DNA from: Lusitaniella coriacea LEGE 07157
Lineage (GTDB): Bacteria; Cyanobacteriota; Cyanobacteriia; Cyanobacteriales; Spirulinaceae
Length of the DNA stretch: 50,617 nucleotides
Assembly: GCF_015207425.1 (NCBI RefSeq)
Contig: NZ_JADEWZ010000040.1
Location: 1-50,617 of the forward strand
Direction: 5' to 3'
The translations under genes and the position numbers were made by a program. Every line of letters starts with the position of its first letter. The stretch's first letter is position 1. This document shows, piece after piece, positions 1-8,183 of this stretch. The notes beneath the pieces were generated by a model that worked only from the letters and a program-made list of their open reading frames with translations, had not been told where the DNA came from and did not search any database.

Positions 1-94
1 GTCCCCCCGTCTCCCCGTCTCCCCTTCTCCGTGTCCCCGTGTCAGTCCTCACTGAGGGCATTCAACCAGATTTTATATTAGCTGTTGGGCTACT
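1..94. repeat. C-rich tract and REP-like hairpin
   Basis: Bases 1-40 are a run of short CCCC-containing units (CCCCGTCT type). Positions 39-67 hold a small hairpin sequence whose stem is TCAGT/ACTGA, followed by GGCATTCAACC. Nearly the same 28-29 bases recur at 33531-33558, again just downstream of a minus-strand stop codon, so this is a dispersed intergenic element. No gene is seen in this stretch. Confidence 0.6.
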
Positions 95-1159
95 TTAATT
101 GAGACGTTCCCCACTTTTCACATCAAACCAGTGAATTTTTTCAGGCAGAAGCGCTAAAGTCACCTTATTTCCTTCCCAGGCGCGATCGGCAGGTAACAAC
201 GCGCGGATATTGGTATCAGACCCATCGATGCGAATGCTAATCAAATTTTCTTTCCCCAAACCCTCCGTGAGAAACACCTCTCCCTGGACAGTCTGCGTCT
301 CTTCTGGCGTTGCTAAAGACACATCGTCCGGGCGAATTCCCATCACCACGCTAGAGAGAGGATTGGAAAAATCCGGAAGTGCAATCCGGAAATCACCCAA
401 AAACGCCTGCTGTCCTTCGCATCGCAGCGTAAGCAGATTCATCTGCGGACTGCCCACAAACCCCGCCACAAACTCATTCGCCGGATGGGTATAAATACGC
501 CGGGGAGGATCGAGTTGCTGCACCAGTCCATCCTTAAGAACCGCAACCTTACTCGATAGGGTCATCGCCTCAGTTTGGTCGTGAGTCACGTAGACAACGG
601 GTTTATTTTGCGAATCAAAAAGTTGTTTCAACTCCGCACGCACCTGTTCGCGCAACAGCGCATCCAAATTACTCAAAGGTTCGTCGAGCAAAAAGACATC
701 GGGATTGCGTACCAACGCGCGAGCAAGGGCAACTCGCTGTCGCTGTCCCCCAGACAATTCGCGAGGTTTTCTATCGAGCAAAGACCCCAAACCCAACTTC
801 TGTGCAACCTCAGCCACGCGGCTTTGAATCTCAGCCGAGGGAGTTTTGCGAATTTTGAGTGCCGTACCAATATTTTCCGCAACGGTCATGTGGGGATAGA
901 GGGCATAGCTTTGAAACACCATTGCCATATTGCGATTTCCCGGTGCAACTTTATTCAAATTGCGCTCTCCCACTGCAACGGTTCCGGCGGTGGGTTCTTC
1001 TAAACCCGCAATAAGTCGCAACAGCGTCGATTTACCGCATCCCGAAGGGCCCAGCAGGGTGAGAAATTCCCCATCTTCAATCTCTAGGCTGATATCTTTG
1101 ACCGGAACGACTTGGGGTGCAAATTGTTTGCGTAGGTTTTGGAGTTTGAGTTTTGCCAT
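95..1159 (-). CDS. CUT1-type sugar ABC transporter ATP-binding protein
   Basis: This is the cytoplasmic ATPase of a carbohydrate importer, in the MalK/UgpC family. The 354-residue product has Walker A GPSGCGKST at 37-45, a Q-loop glutamine at 83, the signature LSGGQ at 135-139, Walker B VFLLDE at 155-160 and the H-loop histidine at 193. The C-terminal third (about 235-354) is the OB-fold/TOBE regulatory region typical of MalK, so this is a one-ATPase, homodimer-type system. It lies last in a minus-strand run with two permeases and a binding protein, 21 bases behind a Uma2-family gene, and is probably co-transcribed with them. The substrate cannot be read from sequence. In cyanobacteria such systems take up glucosylglycerol, sucrose, trehalose or related sugars (family knowledge). 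Confidence 0.93.
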   Translation of the reverse strand: MAKLKLQNLRKQFAPQVVPVKDISLEIEDGEFLTLLGPSGCGKSTLLRLIAGLEEPTAGTVAVGERNLNKVAPGNRNMAMVFQSYALYPHMTVAENIGTALKIRKTPSAEIQSRVAEVAQKLGLGSLLDRKPRELSGGQRQRVALARALVRNPDVFLLDEPLSNLDALLREQVRAELKQLFDSQNKPVVYVTHDQTEAMTLSSKVAVLKDGLVQQLDPPRRIYTHPANEFVAGFVGSPQMNLLTLRCEGQQAFLGDFRIALPDFSNPLSSVVMGIRPDDVSLATPEETQTVQGEVFLTEGLGKENLISIRIDGSDTNIRALLPADRAWEGNKVTLALLPEKIHWFDVKSGERLN

Positions 1160-1180
1160 TTTGTTATTGGGTATAAAGTT

Positions 1181-1933
1181 TTACTGTTCGGGGAGTTCTC
1201 CGAAGCGTTCGCGATAGCGGGCGAGTAAGGTTTTTGTTTCGGCGAGTTGTTGTTCTGTTTGCTCGCGTTGTTGCTGTTCGACTAAGGCTTTTTGTTCGGC
1301 TTGTTCGCGCTGTTGCTGTTCTTGTCGTGCAACTTCTTCTGGCATTAACAGCAATTGATTCTCTCGGTCAAACCATCGCAATTTCGAGTTATGAACGCCT
1401 AAATAAAGCTGTAGCTGCTGACTCCATAATTGACCGTTAGCGTTGGGTTGGAGGTCTTGGTATTCGCCATCGACCAAGTGAAAGCCTTGGAATTCGAGGC
1501 TGTCAGGGTCAAACCAAAAATAATCCGGGGTGCGGAAAATATCTTGATAAATTTGTTTTTTTAATCCGCGATCGGTTTTGGCAGTAGAAGAGGAGAGAAT
1601 TTCGATAATCAGGTTAGGGTATTTTCCATCTTCTTGCCAAACGACCCAACTTTTTCGGGGTTTGCGCTCGACTCCCAAGACGACAAAAAAATCGGGACCT
1701 CGGAATTGCTCGGACTTACGCTGGTTGGGACTGTAATAGATGGTGAGGTTGCCACAAGCGTAAAAGTCTTGGCGGGCGTTCCAAAACCATTCGAGACTTT
1801 GGAGCAGGAGGAGAATTTGTCGGAGGTGAAGTTCGCTTTCCAAAGGAGGTTCGTCGCTAAATAGGTCGCCGGGAGGAAATGCAATCTCTTGCGAGATGTC
1901 TTGGGGAGGGTCTAGGGGTTTGACGGAGGACAT
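1181..1933 (-). CDS. Uma2-family (DUF820) putative restriction-fold nuclease
   Basis: The 250-residue protein belongs to the Uma2/DUF820 family, which has a PD-(D/E)xK nuclease fold and is greatly expanded in cyanobacteria. Its biological role is unknown. The likely catalytic elements are RGPDFFVV (about 78-85) and PNLIIEILS (about 106-114), followed by a lysine-containing helix. The last 50 residues are a Gln/Glu/Arg-rich coiled coil, a common tail in this family. It begins 47 bases after the MalG-type permease stop and ends 21 bases before the ATPase start, so it sits inside the ABC transporter operon on the same strand. Nothing suggests a role in transport. It is more likely a mobile passenger gene that inserted without breaking the operon. 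Confidence 0.85.
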   Translation of the reverse strand: MSSVKPLDPPQDISQEIAFPPGDLFSDEPPLESELHLRQILLLLQSLEWFWNARQDFYACGNLTIYYSPNQRKSEQFRGPDFFVVLGVERKPRKSWVVWQEDGKYPNLIIEILSSSTAKTDRGLKKQIYQDIFRTPDYFWFDPDSLEFQGFHLVDGEYQDLQPNANGQLWSQQLQLYLGVHNSKLRWFDRENQLLLMPEEVARQEQQQREQAEQKALVEQQQREQTEQQLAETKTLLARYRERFGELPEQ

Positions 1934-1980
1934 GGCACGGTTGAGAGGCTCGGTTTTCTTAATCTTAGGCTCTATTCCAT

Positions 1981-2841
1981 CTATCCCTTGACTGCGCCTG
2001 CTGTAATCCCTTGAACGATACGGCGTTGGAACAGAAGAACGAGAATAATGAGAGGGAGAGTTCCCACAACAGTGGCTGCGGCAATGGGGCCATAGGGAAC
2101 CTCAAAGGCAGACGCACCGCCAATCCGGGCGACAGCGACGGGAATGGTCAGCATTTCTTCGCGGGTGATAAAGGTCAGGGCGAAGATGAATTCATTCCAG
2201 GCAAAAATAAAGGTGAGAATTCCCGTAGTAACAAGGGCGGGGACGGTTAGGGGAAGGACGATTTTTAAGAGGGTTTGCACGGTGTTGTAGCCATCAACTT
2301 TGGCAGAATCTTCTAGGTCTTTTGGCAGTTGTTGGAAGAAGCTGCGCAGGACGAGGATGGTTAGAGGTAAGTTGATGGCGGTATAGGGAATAATCAGGGC
2401 GAGGTAGTTGTTGCCCAATCCGACGGCTTTGATGATTTCGAGAAGTCCGAGGAAGAGGAGAACGTAGGGGAAAAGGCTAATAATTAAGATGCAGCCTAAA
2501 ATAATGTTCTCGCCAGGAATTTTCAAACGGGCGAGGGTGTATGCCGCCGGCGCGCCAACCGCCAAACAAACGAGGGTGGAGGTGAAGGAAACGAGGGCGC
2601 TGTTAAAGACGTAGCGGGCAAAGATGCCACCTAAGCTGAGGTAATGGTCGAGGGTGAGTTGGTTGGGGGTGGGAATGTAGACGTTGGGGATGGCGGTGAT
2701 TGCATCATTGATTTTAAAGGAAGTTAAAACTTGCCAGAGAACGGGGGCAAGGCAAAAAATGGCAATGAGGATGATGCCCACCCATAGTAGAATGCGCGGC
2801 GGGTTGCTTTCGGATTGGTTTTTGGATGGTGTATTGGTCAT
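1981..2841 (-). CDS. Sugar ABC transporter permease, MalG type
   Basis: This is the inner-membrane permease of the CUT1 importer, 286 residues with about six hydrophobic segments. The EAA loop that contacts the ATPase is visible as DSAKVDGYNTVQTLLKIVLP (about 180-199). The length and the short N-terminal tail match the MalG-like partner. Its start codon lies 3 bases after the stop of the MalF-like gene, so the two are almost certainly translated together. The N-terminus begins with a polar stretch and the first membrane helix starts near residue 18. Confidence 0.92.
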   Translation of the reverse strand: MTNTPSKNQSESNPPRILLWVGIILIAIFCLAPVLWQVLTSFKINDAITAIPNVYIPTPNQLTLDHYLSLGGIFARYVFNSALVSFTSTLVCLAVGAPAAYTLARLKIPGENIILGCILIISLFPYVLLFLGLLEIIKAVGLGNNYLALIIPYTAINLPLTILVLRSFFQQLPKDLEDSAKVDGYNTVQTLLKIVLPLTVPALVTTGILTFIFAWNEFIFALTFITREEMLTIPVAVARIGGASAFEVPYGPIAAATVVGTLPLIILVLLFQRRIVQGITAGAVKG

Positions 2842-2844
2842 GTT

Positions 2845-3747
2845 TTATCGTTCTCCTGTGACGCTAACGCGCAGTTTTGAAAGTAGCAATCCCGCGATCG
2901 CGACGGCAAGAATGAGTAAGATGAAAGTCACAACGACTAATGCCGCACCGTAACCAAAATCGAGATAGCGCCGGATGGTTGCATAGATATAAATCGCCAC
3001 GGTTTCTGTTGCCCCAGCGGGTCCCCCTCCGGTCATCACCTGTACGAGGTCAAAAATCCCAAAGGCTTGGGCAAACCGGAAGAGGAGGGCGATGAGAATT
3101 TGGGGTGCAAGCAGGGGTAAGGTGATTTGAGTAAAACTCTGGATGGGGGTTGCACCGTCAATCGAGTGGGCTTCGTACAGGTCTGAGGAAATCGATTGCA
3201 AGCCTGCTAATAAAATGATGGCAATAAAAGGAGTCGTCTTCCAAACGTCGGCAATGATTAATGCAACCATTGCGGGAAGGGGTTGACCGAGCCAGGTGAT
3301 GCCATCAAAGCCGAAGATGCGTAAAATATCGTTGGCAATGCCGTATTGGTCGTTGAAAATCCACGCCCAAGCAAGTCCCATAATTGCGGTGGGAAGCGCC
3401 CAGGGAATGAGGGAAATCGTGCGCAATGCGCCTCGTCCGCGAAAGGATTTATTTAATATTAGCGCGATCGCCATTCCTAGTATGAGTTCAAAGAAAATAC
3501 TCACGGCGGTGAAGATGGCGGTGTTTTGCATACTTTGCCAAAATCGCCCGTCTCCTAGCAGTCGCCCGTAATTACTGAGTCCGTAAAATTGGGCTTGCAG
3601 TTCGGTTCCTAGGTTTTGTTGGAATAAACTCAACCAAAATGCCCGTCCGATGGGATAGGCGAATACGAGTAGTACGACAATCAATGCTGGCGTGATTAAT
3701 AGCCAACCTGTTAATTGTTCTCGTTTGCGAATTGCGTCTTGTGTCAT
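2845..3747 (-). CDS. Sugar ABC transporter permease, MalF type
   Basis: This is the second integral-membrane permease of the importer, 300 residues with about six membrane helices. The EAA motif appears as EAHSIDGATPIQSFTQITLP (about 193-212). It lacks the extra periplasmic loop of E. coli MalF and so resembles the compact LacF/UgpA permeases. It follows the binding-protein gene after a gap of about 108 bases and precedes the MalG-type permease with 3 bases between them. The ATG at 3745-3747 is the only reasonable start. Confidence 0.92.
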   Translation of the reverse strand: MTQDAIRKREQLTGWLLITPALIVVLLVFAYPIGRAFWLSLFQQNLGTELQAQFYGLSNYGRLLGDGRFWQSMQNTAIFTAVSIFFELILGMAIALILNKSFRGRGALRTISLIPWALPTAIMGLAWAWIFNDQYGIANDILRIFGFDGITWLGQPLPAMVALIIADVWKTTPFIAIILLAGLQSISSDLYEAHSIDGATPIQSFTQITLPLLAPQILIALLFRFAQAFGIFDLVQVMTGGGPAGATETVAIYIYATIRRYLDFGYGAALVVVTFILLILAVAIAGLLLSKLRVSVTGER

Positions 3748-3855
3748 TATTCAGTTCAGAGTAGCGAGATAACTGAGATTTTTCCGCGCGATTGTGCTTT
3801 TTCGATTCGTATCGGGTACGAACGATAACTTCCAATTACGAGTTGCAAATTGAAA

Positions 3856-5160
3856 TTATCTTCCTAAAAGATTGCGGGTTTCCCTAGCGGCAGCTTGCAT
3901 GGCTTGTTGGGGACTCAGGCTTCCGGTAATTGCCGCGCTGAGGTAGCGTTGGAGAATATCGGAGGCTTGGGCATATTGGGCGATGGGAGGGCGCAGGGCG
4001 GAGTTTTCAACAACGTCGAGCAAGTTTGGATAGTAGCTGTATTGGGCAACGAGGGTGGGGTCGGTAAAGAGGGATTTCCGTGCGGGAACGTACCCGGTTT
4101 CCAGGAAGAATTTGCGCTGTACGTCGGGTTGGCTGAGGTATTCGATAACCTCCCACGCTTCATCGGGATGTTTGGTACTGCTAGAAATTCCCGGCCCCCA
4201 TCCACCCAAACAGGCACCGCTATTTTCTCCGGGGGAATGAATCATCGGTTTGATGGCAAATTTGCCTGCAATTTCTGATTTGGAGGCTAAGGGATAAACG
4301 TAGGGCCAATTGCGTAAAAATAAGGTTTTGCCGCTTTCAAAAAGGAGGCGGGTTTCCTCTTCTGCGTAGGTGGTTACGCCTTCGGGGGAGATGCCTGTTT
4401 TAATGGTGTCGCGCAGAAATTCAAGGGCTTGAATAGCTTCTTTGCCATCGAGTCCGACTTCTTTGGTGTCTGGATTGACCCAATATCCTCCCTGTCCCTC
4501 CAAAATTTCGACGAACATGGCGGAAAGCCCTTCGTATTGTTTGCCCTGCCAAACATAACCGATTTCAGCGATGTTTTTCTCTTTAACGGTTTTAGCCGTT
4601 TGAATCAATTCCTCAAAGGTTTTGGGGGGTTGGAGTCCGGCTTGTTCGAGCATATCCGTGCGATAGTAGAGCATTCCCCCATCGGAACGGAAGGGCATTC
4701 GATAGAGTTGATCTTCGTAGGTTCCGCCTTCAATATCCCCTTGGAGGTATTCGGAGAGTTCAGCTTCAGAAATTCGGTCTGAGAGGGGCATTAACCATCC
4801 GGCTGCGGCGAATTTGGGTACCCAAACGATGTCCATATACACCAAGTCATAGGGGGAATCGCCGAGGAGGAAAGCGGAGGTGTAGAGGTCTTCGACAAGA
4901 TTCGTATCGTTAGGCCCTTTGATGACTTCGAGTCTGATATTGTCGTGGGTTTGGTTAAAGTCGCGCACGATGGGTTCCCATTGGGTTCCCTCTAAGCTTT
5001 GGATAAAAACTTTGATGGGAATGGGTTGCTGGGTGAAGGCGGGGATAACCCAAAAACAAAGGACCGCGATCGCGCCCAGGAATAAAATAAATAAGCGGGG
5101 GAGTTTTAAACGCTTTTGTACTCTTTTTTTTAGCTTGCCGATTTGCTGGCTAATGCTCAT
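3856..5160 (-). CDS. Extracellular sugar-binding protein of ABC transporter
   Basis: The 434-residue product is a family 1 extracellular solute-binding protein. A basic N-terminus (about 1-23) is followed by a hydrophobic signal/anchor segment (about 24-42) ending in PAFTQQ, so it is exported to the periplasm. Recognisable family elements include IEGGTYEDQLYRMPFRSDGG (about 142-161) and GPGISSSTKHPDEAWEVIEY (about 318-337), the usual C-lobe region. It is the first gene of the minus-strand importer operon and probably gives it its substrate specificity. The ligand is not predictable by eye. The gene set parallels cyanobacterial compatible-solute and sugar uptake systems such as GgtBCD (inference). 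Confidence 0.9.
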   Translation of the reverse strand: MSISQQIGKLKKRVQKRLKLPRLFILFLGAIAVLCFWVIPAFTQQPIPIKVFIQSLEGTQWEPIVRDFNQTHDNIRLEVIKGPNDTNLVEDLYTSAFLLGDSPYDLVYMDIVWVPKFAAAGWLMPLSDRISEAELSEYLQGDIEGGTYEDQLYRMPFRSDGGMLYYRTDMLEQAGLQPPKTFEELIQTAKTVKEKNIAEIGYVWQGKQYEGLSAMFVEILEGQGGYWVNPDTKEVGLDGKEAIQALEFLRDTIKTGISPEGVTTYAEEETRLLFESGKTLFLRNWPYVYPLASKSEIAGKFAIKPMIHSPGENSGACLGGWGPGISSSTKHPDEAWEVIEYLSQPDVQRKFFLETGYVPARKSLFTDPTLVAQYSYYPNLLDVVENSALRPPIAQYAQASDILQRYLSAAITGSLSPQQAMQAAARETRNLLGR

Positions 5161-5245
5161 TGAATATTGCGATAATTCAACACAAAATGCCGCCGAATTG
5201 CCTCGGATGGCGTTTGCTCTCTACTGATAGCGCGATTCCATCCCC

Positions 5246-5267
5246 TCAATGGGCTAAACTCCATTGA
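5246..5267. promoter_or_regulatory. Inverted repeat upstream of the sugar transporter operon
   Basis: TCAATGG at 5246-5252 is mirrored by CCATTGA at 5261-5267 with an 8-base spacer. It lies 86 bases upstream of the binding-protein start and 115 bases upstream of the AIM24 gene, in the divergent promoter region. A perfect 7-bp dyad here could be a repressor operator or the tip of an untranslated hairpin. No regulator gene is adjacent, so the function is a guess. Confidence 0.25.
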
Positions 5268-5382
5268 ATTTAATTTAAGTTCATGAATTGTGTGATTTTT
5301 TTACAATCGCGCGATCGCGGAAAAACATCTGTAAAACTTGTAGAGATCGATTAATCTCTATTTATTGCCGGAGTACAGACCT

Positions 5383-6042
5383 GTGCAGTATGAAGTTCGG
5401 TATAAACCAGCCTTTTCAGCAATTTTCATCACCCTAGACCCTGGAGATACAATCGTTGCTGAAGCGGGTGCAATGGTCAGCATGGATGCCCAATTGTCAA
5501 TGAAAACCTCATTTTCTGGCGGTTTTTTCTCAGCTTTACTCAAAAAGTTTTTCGGTGGGGAAACCCTATTCGTCAATACCTTCACCAATCAAACGCGCAA
5601 ACCCCTCTCCCTCGTCCTCACCCAATCTGTCATTGGCGACATTGAAGGGATTGAGTTGCGGGGAACCTCTATGTGCTTCCAACCGGGCGCTTACATCGCC
5701 AGTAGCCCCAGCGTTCACCTGGGCGTTCAGTGGGCGGGGTTCAGCAGTTTCATTGCTGGGGAAGGACTGTTCAAGTTGAAACTGAGTGGGCGAGGAACTG
5801 TCTTTTTTGGGGCTTACGGCGGACTGACGAAAAAGCGAATTTCTGGAGAATTCGTCGTCGATACCAGCCATCTCGTCGCCTACGAACCGGGAATTCAAAT
5901 GAGTATCAAACTTGCGGGAGGATTAATCGGTTCGGTCACCTCCGGGGAAGGATTGGTTAATCGCCTAACGGGAAACGGAAATATTTATCTTCAATCTCGC
6001 AGTATCGACGGTTTAGCTAAGTTTTTACGGTCTAAGTTTTAA
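5383..6042 (+). CDS. AIM24 family protein (first of a pair)
   Basis: This belongs to the AIM24/TIGR00266 family, beta-rich proteins of unknown molecular function related to mitochondrial AIM24. Characteristic elements are AGAMVSMDAQ near the N-terminus, a Gly/Phe-rich hydrophobic loop, the repeated GEGLFKLKLSGRG block and the segment VDTSHLVAYEPG. The frame is open from a TTG at 5365. The GTG at 5383 is preferred because GGAG at 5370-5373 lies 9 bases before it, giving 219 residues. The gene stands 16 bases ahead of a second AIM24 gene and the two form a short operon. The two proteins are clearly homologous but well diverged. Confidence 0.85.
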   Translation: MQYEVRYKPAFSAIFITLDPGDTIVAEAGAMVSMDAQLSMKTSFSGGFFSALLKKFFGGETLFVNTFTNQTRKPLSLVLTQSVIGDIEGIELRGTSMCFQPGAYIASSPSVHLGVQWAGFSSFIAGEGLFKLKLSGRGTVFFGAYGGLTKKRISGEFVVDTSHLVAYEPGIQMSIKLAGGLIGSVTSGEGLVNRLTGNGNIYLQSRSIDGLAKFLRSKF

Positions 6043-6058
6043 TAGGGGGCAATAAAAT

Positions 6059-6736
6059 ATGGAAATTGAACTCTTACATCAACCCGACAGCGCGATCGCG
6101 CGAGTTACCCTGAATACAAAGGAAGAATTAGTTGCCCAAGCTGGCGCAATGATTGCCATGAGCAGCAGCATCAACGCCAGCACCACCCTGAGAAAAGGCA
6201 AGGGAGGCGGTGTTTTAGGCGGACTCAAGCGCATGGTTGCCGGGGAATCCCTCTTCTTAAGCGTTTTCCGTTCCCCCACCCCCGATGGCGAAATCTTCCT
6301 CGCCCCAAAATTCATCGGCGACTTATTCACCTACGAACTCCAGGGTAAAGAATTAATCGTCCAAGCTACCTCCTATCTCGCCTCCGAATCCGACGTAGAC
6401 ATCGATATTGGATTCCAGGGATTCAAATCCTTCTTCTCTGGCGAATCGATTTTCTGGCTAGTCCTTAGCGGGCGTGGGAAAGCCCTCCTAACCTCCTTTG
6501 GCGGCGTTTACGAAATCCCCGTCAATGGCGAATATATCGTCGATACCAGTCACATCGTTGCCTTTGAAAAAAGCCTGACCTTTAGTATTGGTAAAGCCAA
6601 TCCCAGTTGGTGGGGCGCATTCTTCGGTGGAGAAGGACTCGTTTGCCGTTTTAAAGGACGCGGTAAATTGTACTGCCAAACTCACAATCCCAGAGACTTC
6701 GGCGTAACGGTGGGTTCTCGCTTGCCACCTCGGTAA
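6059..6736 (+). CDS. AIM24 family protein (second of a pair)
   Basis: The 225-residue protein has the same AIM24/TIGR00266 architecture as its upstream neighbour: AQAGAMIAM near the N-terminus, the glycine-rich GGGVLGGLKRM insertion, FFSGESIFWLVLSGRGKA and VDTSHIVAFEKS. Function is unknown. A run of five G bases about 10 bases upstream of the ATG can serve as ribosome binding site. The intergenic distance to the first copy is only 16 bases, implying co-transcription. A hairpin with a T-tract follows the stop codon. Confidence 0.87.
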   Translation: MEIELLHQPDSAIARVTLNTKEELVAQAGAMIAMSSSINASTTLRKGKGGGVLGGLKRMVAGESLFLSVFRSPTPDGEIFLAPKFIGDLFTYELQGKELIVQATSYLASESDVDIDIGFQGFKSFFSGESIFWLVLSGRGKALLTSFGGVYEIPVNGEYIVDTSHIVAFEKSLTFSIGKANPSWWGAFFGGEGLVCRFKGRGKLYCQTHNPRDFGVTVGSRLPPR

Positions 6737-6761
6737 GATTATGCACAACTCGCCAACTAAA

Positions 6762-6789
6762 AAAAGGGTAAGGTCGAACCTACCCTTTT
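6762..6789. terminator. Bidirectional intrinsic terminator
   Basis: AAAAGGGTA plus AGGT pairs with ACCTACCCTTTT (one bulged A) around a CGA loop. The A-run on the left and the T-run on the right let it work in both directions. It sits between the convergent AIM24 gene and the lipoprotein gene. Confidence 0.8.
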
Positions 6790-6841
6790 AAATTTCTCAG
6801 ACATTTCTTAAACCAAAAGCCTGAGTTAAAAAGACAAAGAC

Positions 6842-7090
6842 TTACTCGCCTTCGCCGCCTTCGCCACCTTCGGCTTCTTCAGCTTCTTCAGCTTCTTCAA
6901 CCGCCTCTTGAGCCTCTTCAGCTTCTTGAACCTCTTCAGCAGCGTCCTCTTGAGCTTCTTCAGCTTCTTGAGTCTCTTCAGCAGCGTCCTCTTGAGCTTC
7001 TTCTACACTGTCAGTATCACCCGGAGTACACGCAACCGCCGTTGTTGCTAAACCTAATGCCAGAAATAATCCAATCGTTTTTGAGCGCAT
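6842..7090 (-). CDS. Small Glu-rich repeat lipoprotein
   Basis: The product is 82 residues when read from the ATG at 7088-7090. The frame extends upstream to a GTG, but that codon lies inside the GAGGAGAG ribosome binding site, so the ATG is the true start. A signal sequence with lipobox AVA|C puts the lipidated Cys at 21. The mature chain of 62 residues contains 29 acidic residues and no Lys or Arg. It is built from a degenerate 14-residue repeat of the EEAQEDAAEETQEA type and ends in Gly-Glu. It should be a disordered or helical anionic tail tethered to a membrane. No known family is recognised. Confidence 0.7.
   Translation of the reverse strand: MRSKTIGLFLALGLATTAVACTPGDTDSVEEAQEDAAEETQEAEEAQEDAAEEVQEAEEAQEAVEEAEEAEEAEGGEGGEGE
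6932..7003. repeat. 42-bp period coding repeat
   Basis: Identical 30-base segments occur at 6932-6961 and 6974-7003, offset by 42 bases, or 14 codons. They encode the acidic repeat of the lipoprotein. More degenerate copies extend towards 6880. The period is a multiple of three, so slippage changes length without breaking the frame. Confidence 0.7.
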
Positions 7091-7492
7091 ATTAACTCTC
7101 CTCACTAGAGCGTTTAAAATTTGTTGAGATTTGGTTTGAATAAATCTTAACAGTTCTTTAAATATAAAGGCACTAGCTTAAATTTTCACAATTATAACTA
7201 AGTACAATTAACCATCCCTTAACCTATAAGCTATCGATTTCGGAATATTGCACAACCCATTGAGGTTAAGACCTCTCACAAAGCGACAAGCGAGAAATAA
7301 CAAGTTTTTAACTGATAGCCGAGTGCGAGAAGACTTAACCTTGCCTCTATCGCCAGCAACCCATTTCTAGGCTGAGTTTTTAGGCATTTTGAAGGGGCAA
7401 TCGGGAGGAAGAGGAAGTTCCAAATTAATCTTGCGCGAAGCTTGGAAGTATTGAGATAATCAGTCAAGCGGACTATTGATAAAACTTCTTAA
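7091..7492. other. Intergenic region without a recognisable gene
   Basis: This AT-rich 400-base stretch separates the divergent lipoprotein and dioxygenase genes and must hold both promoters. A 63-codon minus-strand frame at 7276-7467 has no family resemblance, and I do not call it a gene. No clear hairpin terminator, riboswitch or repeat was seen. Confidence 0.5.
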
Positions 7493-8161
7493 ATGATTGC
7501 GATTATTGACGATGTTCTTGCTCCAGAAGAATTGCAGGAAATTCTAACCCATTTCGATCGCGCGGATTTTGTAGATGGGAAGAAAACGGCGGGCTGGCAC
7601 GCAAAATTGGTAAAAAATAATATGCAACTTCCATCGAAGGCAACCAGCACTCAAGAATTACGAAAGCAGGTGAAGGAAGCTCTAATTCGCAATAAGTTAT
7701 TTCAGGCACTCGTTCAACCTAAAATCGTCCATTCGTTGCTGTTTAGCCGCTACGAAGTAGGGATGTCTTACGGTACGCACGTGGATAATGCGTTCATGGG
7801 GAAGGGGGAATTTTGGCGTTCGGACATATCTTTCACCCTTTTTCTGTGCGAGCCAGAGGGCTACGAAGGGGGCGAGTTGGTTATTGAAGCGAGCGACGGC
7901 GATCGCGCTTATAAGTTGCCATCGGGTTCGGCATTGGTTTATCCTTCCTCAACGCTGCATCGGGTAAACCCAGTCACAGCAGGCGTTCGATTCGCAGCAG
8001 TCGGCTGGGTACAGAGCTTAGTTCGCGATCCCGACAAACGAGAAATTCTCTTCGATTTAGATACGACTCGACGCTCGCTTTTTGCAAAAGGGGGAAAAAC
8101 CATTGAATTTGACTTAATTTCAAAAAGCTACGCTAATTTGCTGCGCCAATGGGCAGATTAA
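7493..8161 (+). CDS. PKHD-type Fe(II)/2-oxoglutarate-dependent dioxygenase
   Basis: The 222-residue protein belongs to the PiuC/YbiX family of PKHD-type hydroxylases. The iron ligands are H96 and D98 in YGTHVDNA and H156 in STLHRV. R166 in GVRFAAVGW is the expected 2-oxoglutarate anchor. The N-terminal IDDVLAPEEL and the C-terminal helical tail are also typical of the family, and length is normal. Members are linked to iron-responsive uptake functions in proteobacteria, but the substrate is unknown. The gene stands alone and converges on the methyltransferase gene with a gap of only 22 bases. Confidence 0.92.
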   Translation: MIAIIDDVLAPEELQEILTHFDRADFVDGKKTAGWHAKLVKNNMQLPSKATSTQELRKQVKEALIRNKLFQALVQPKIVHSLLFSRYEVGMSYGTHVDNAFMGKGEFWRSDISFTLFLCEPEGYEGGELVIEASDGDRAYKLPSGSALVYPSSTLHRVNPVTAGVRFAAVGWVQSLVRDPDKREILFDLDTTRRSLFAKGGKTIEFDLISKSYANLLRQWAD

Positions 8162-8183
8162 AGAATGTTATCTCAAAACCTCG

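Noticed and set aside
7276-7467. 63-codon minus-strand frame between lipoprotein and dioxygenase
   Set aside because: It has no ribosome binding site that I can defend and no family resemblance.
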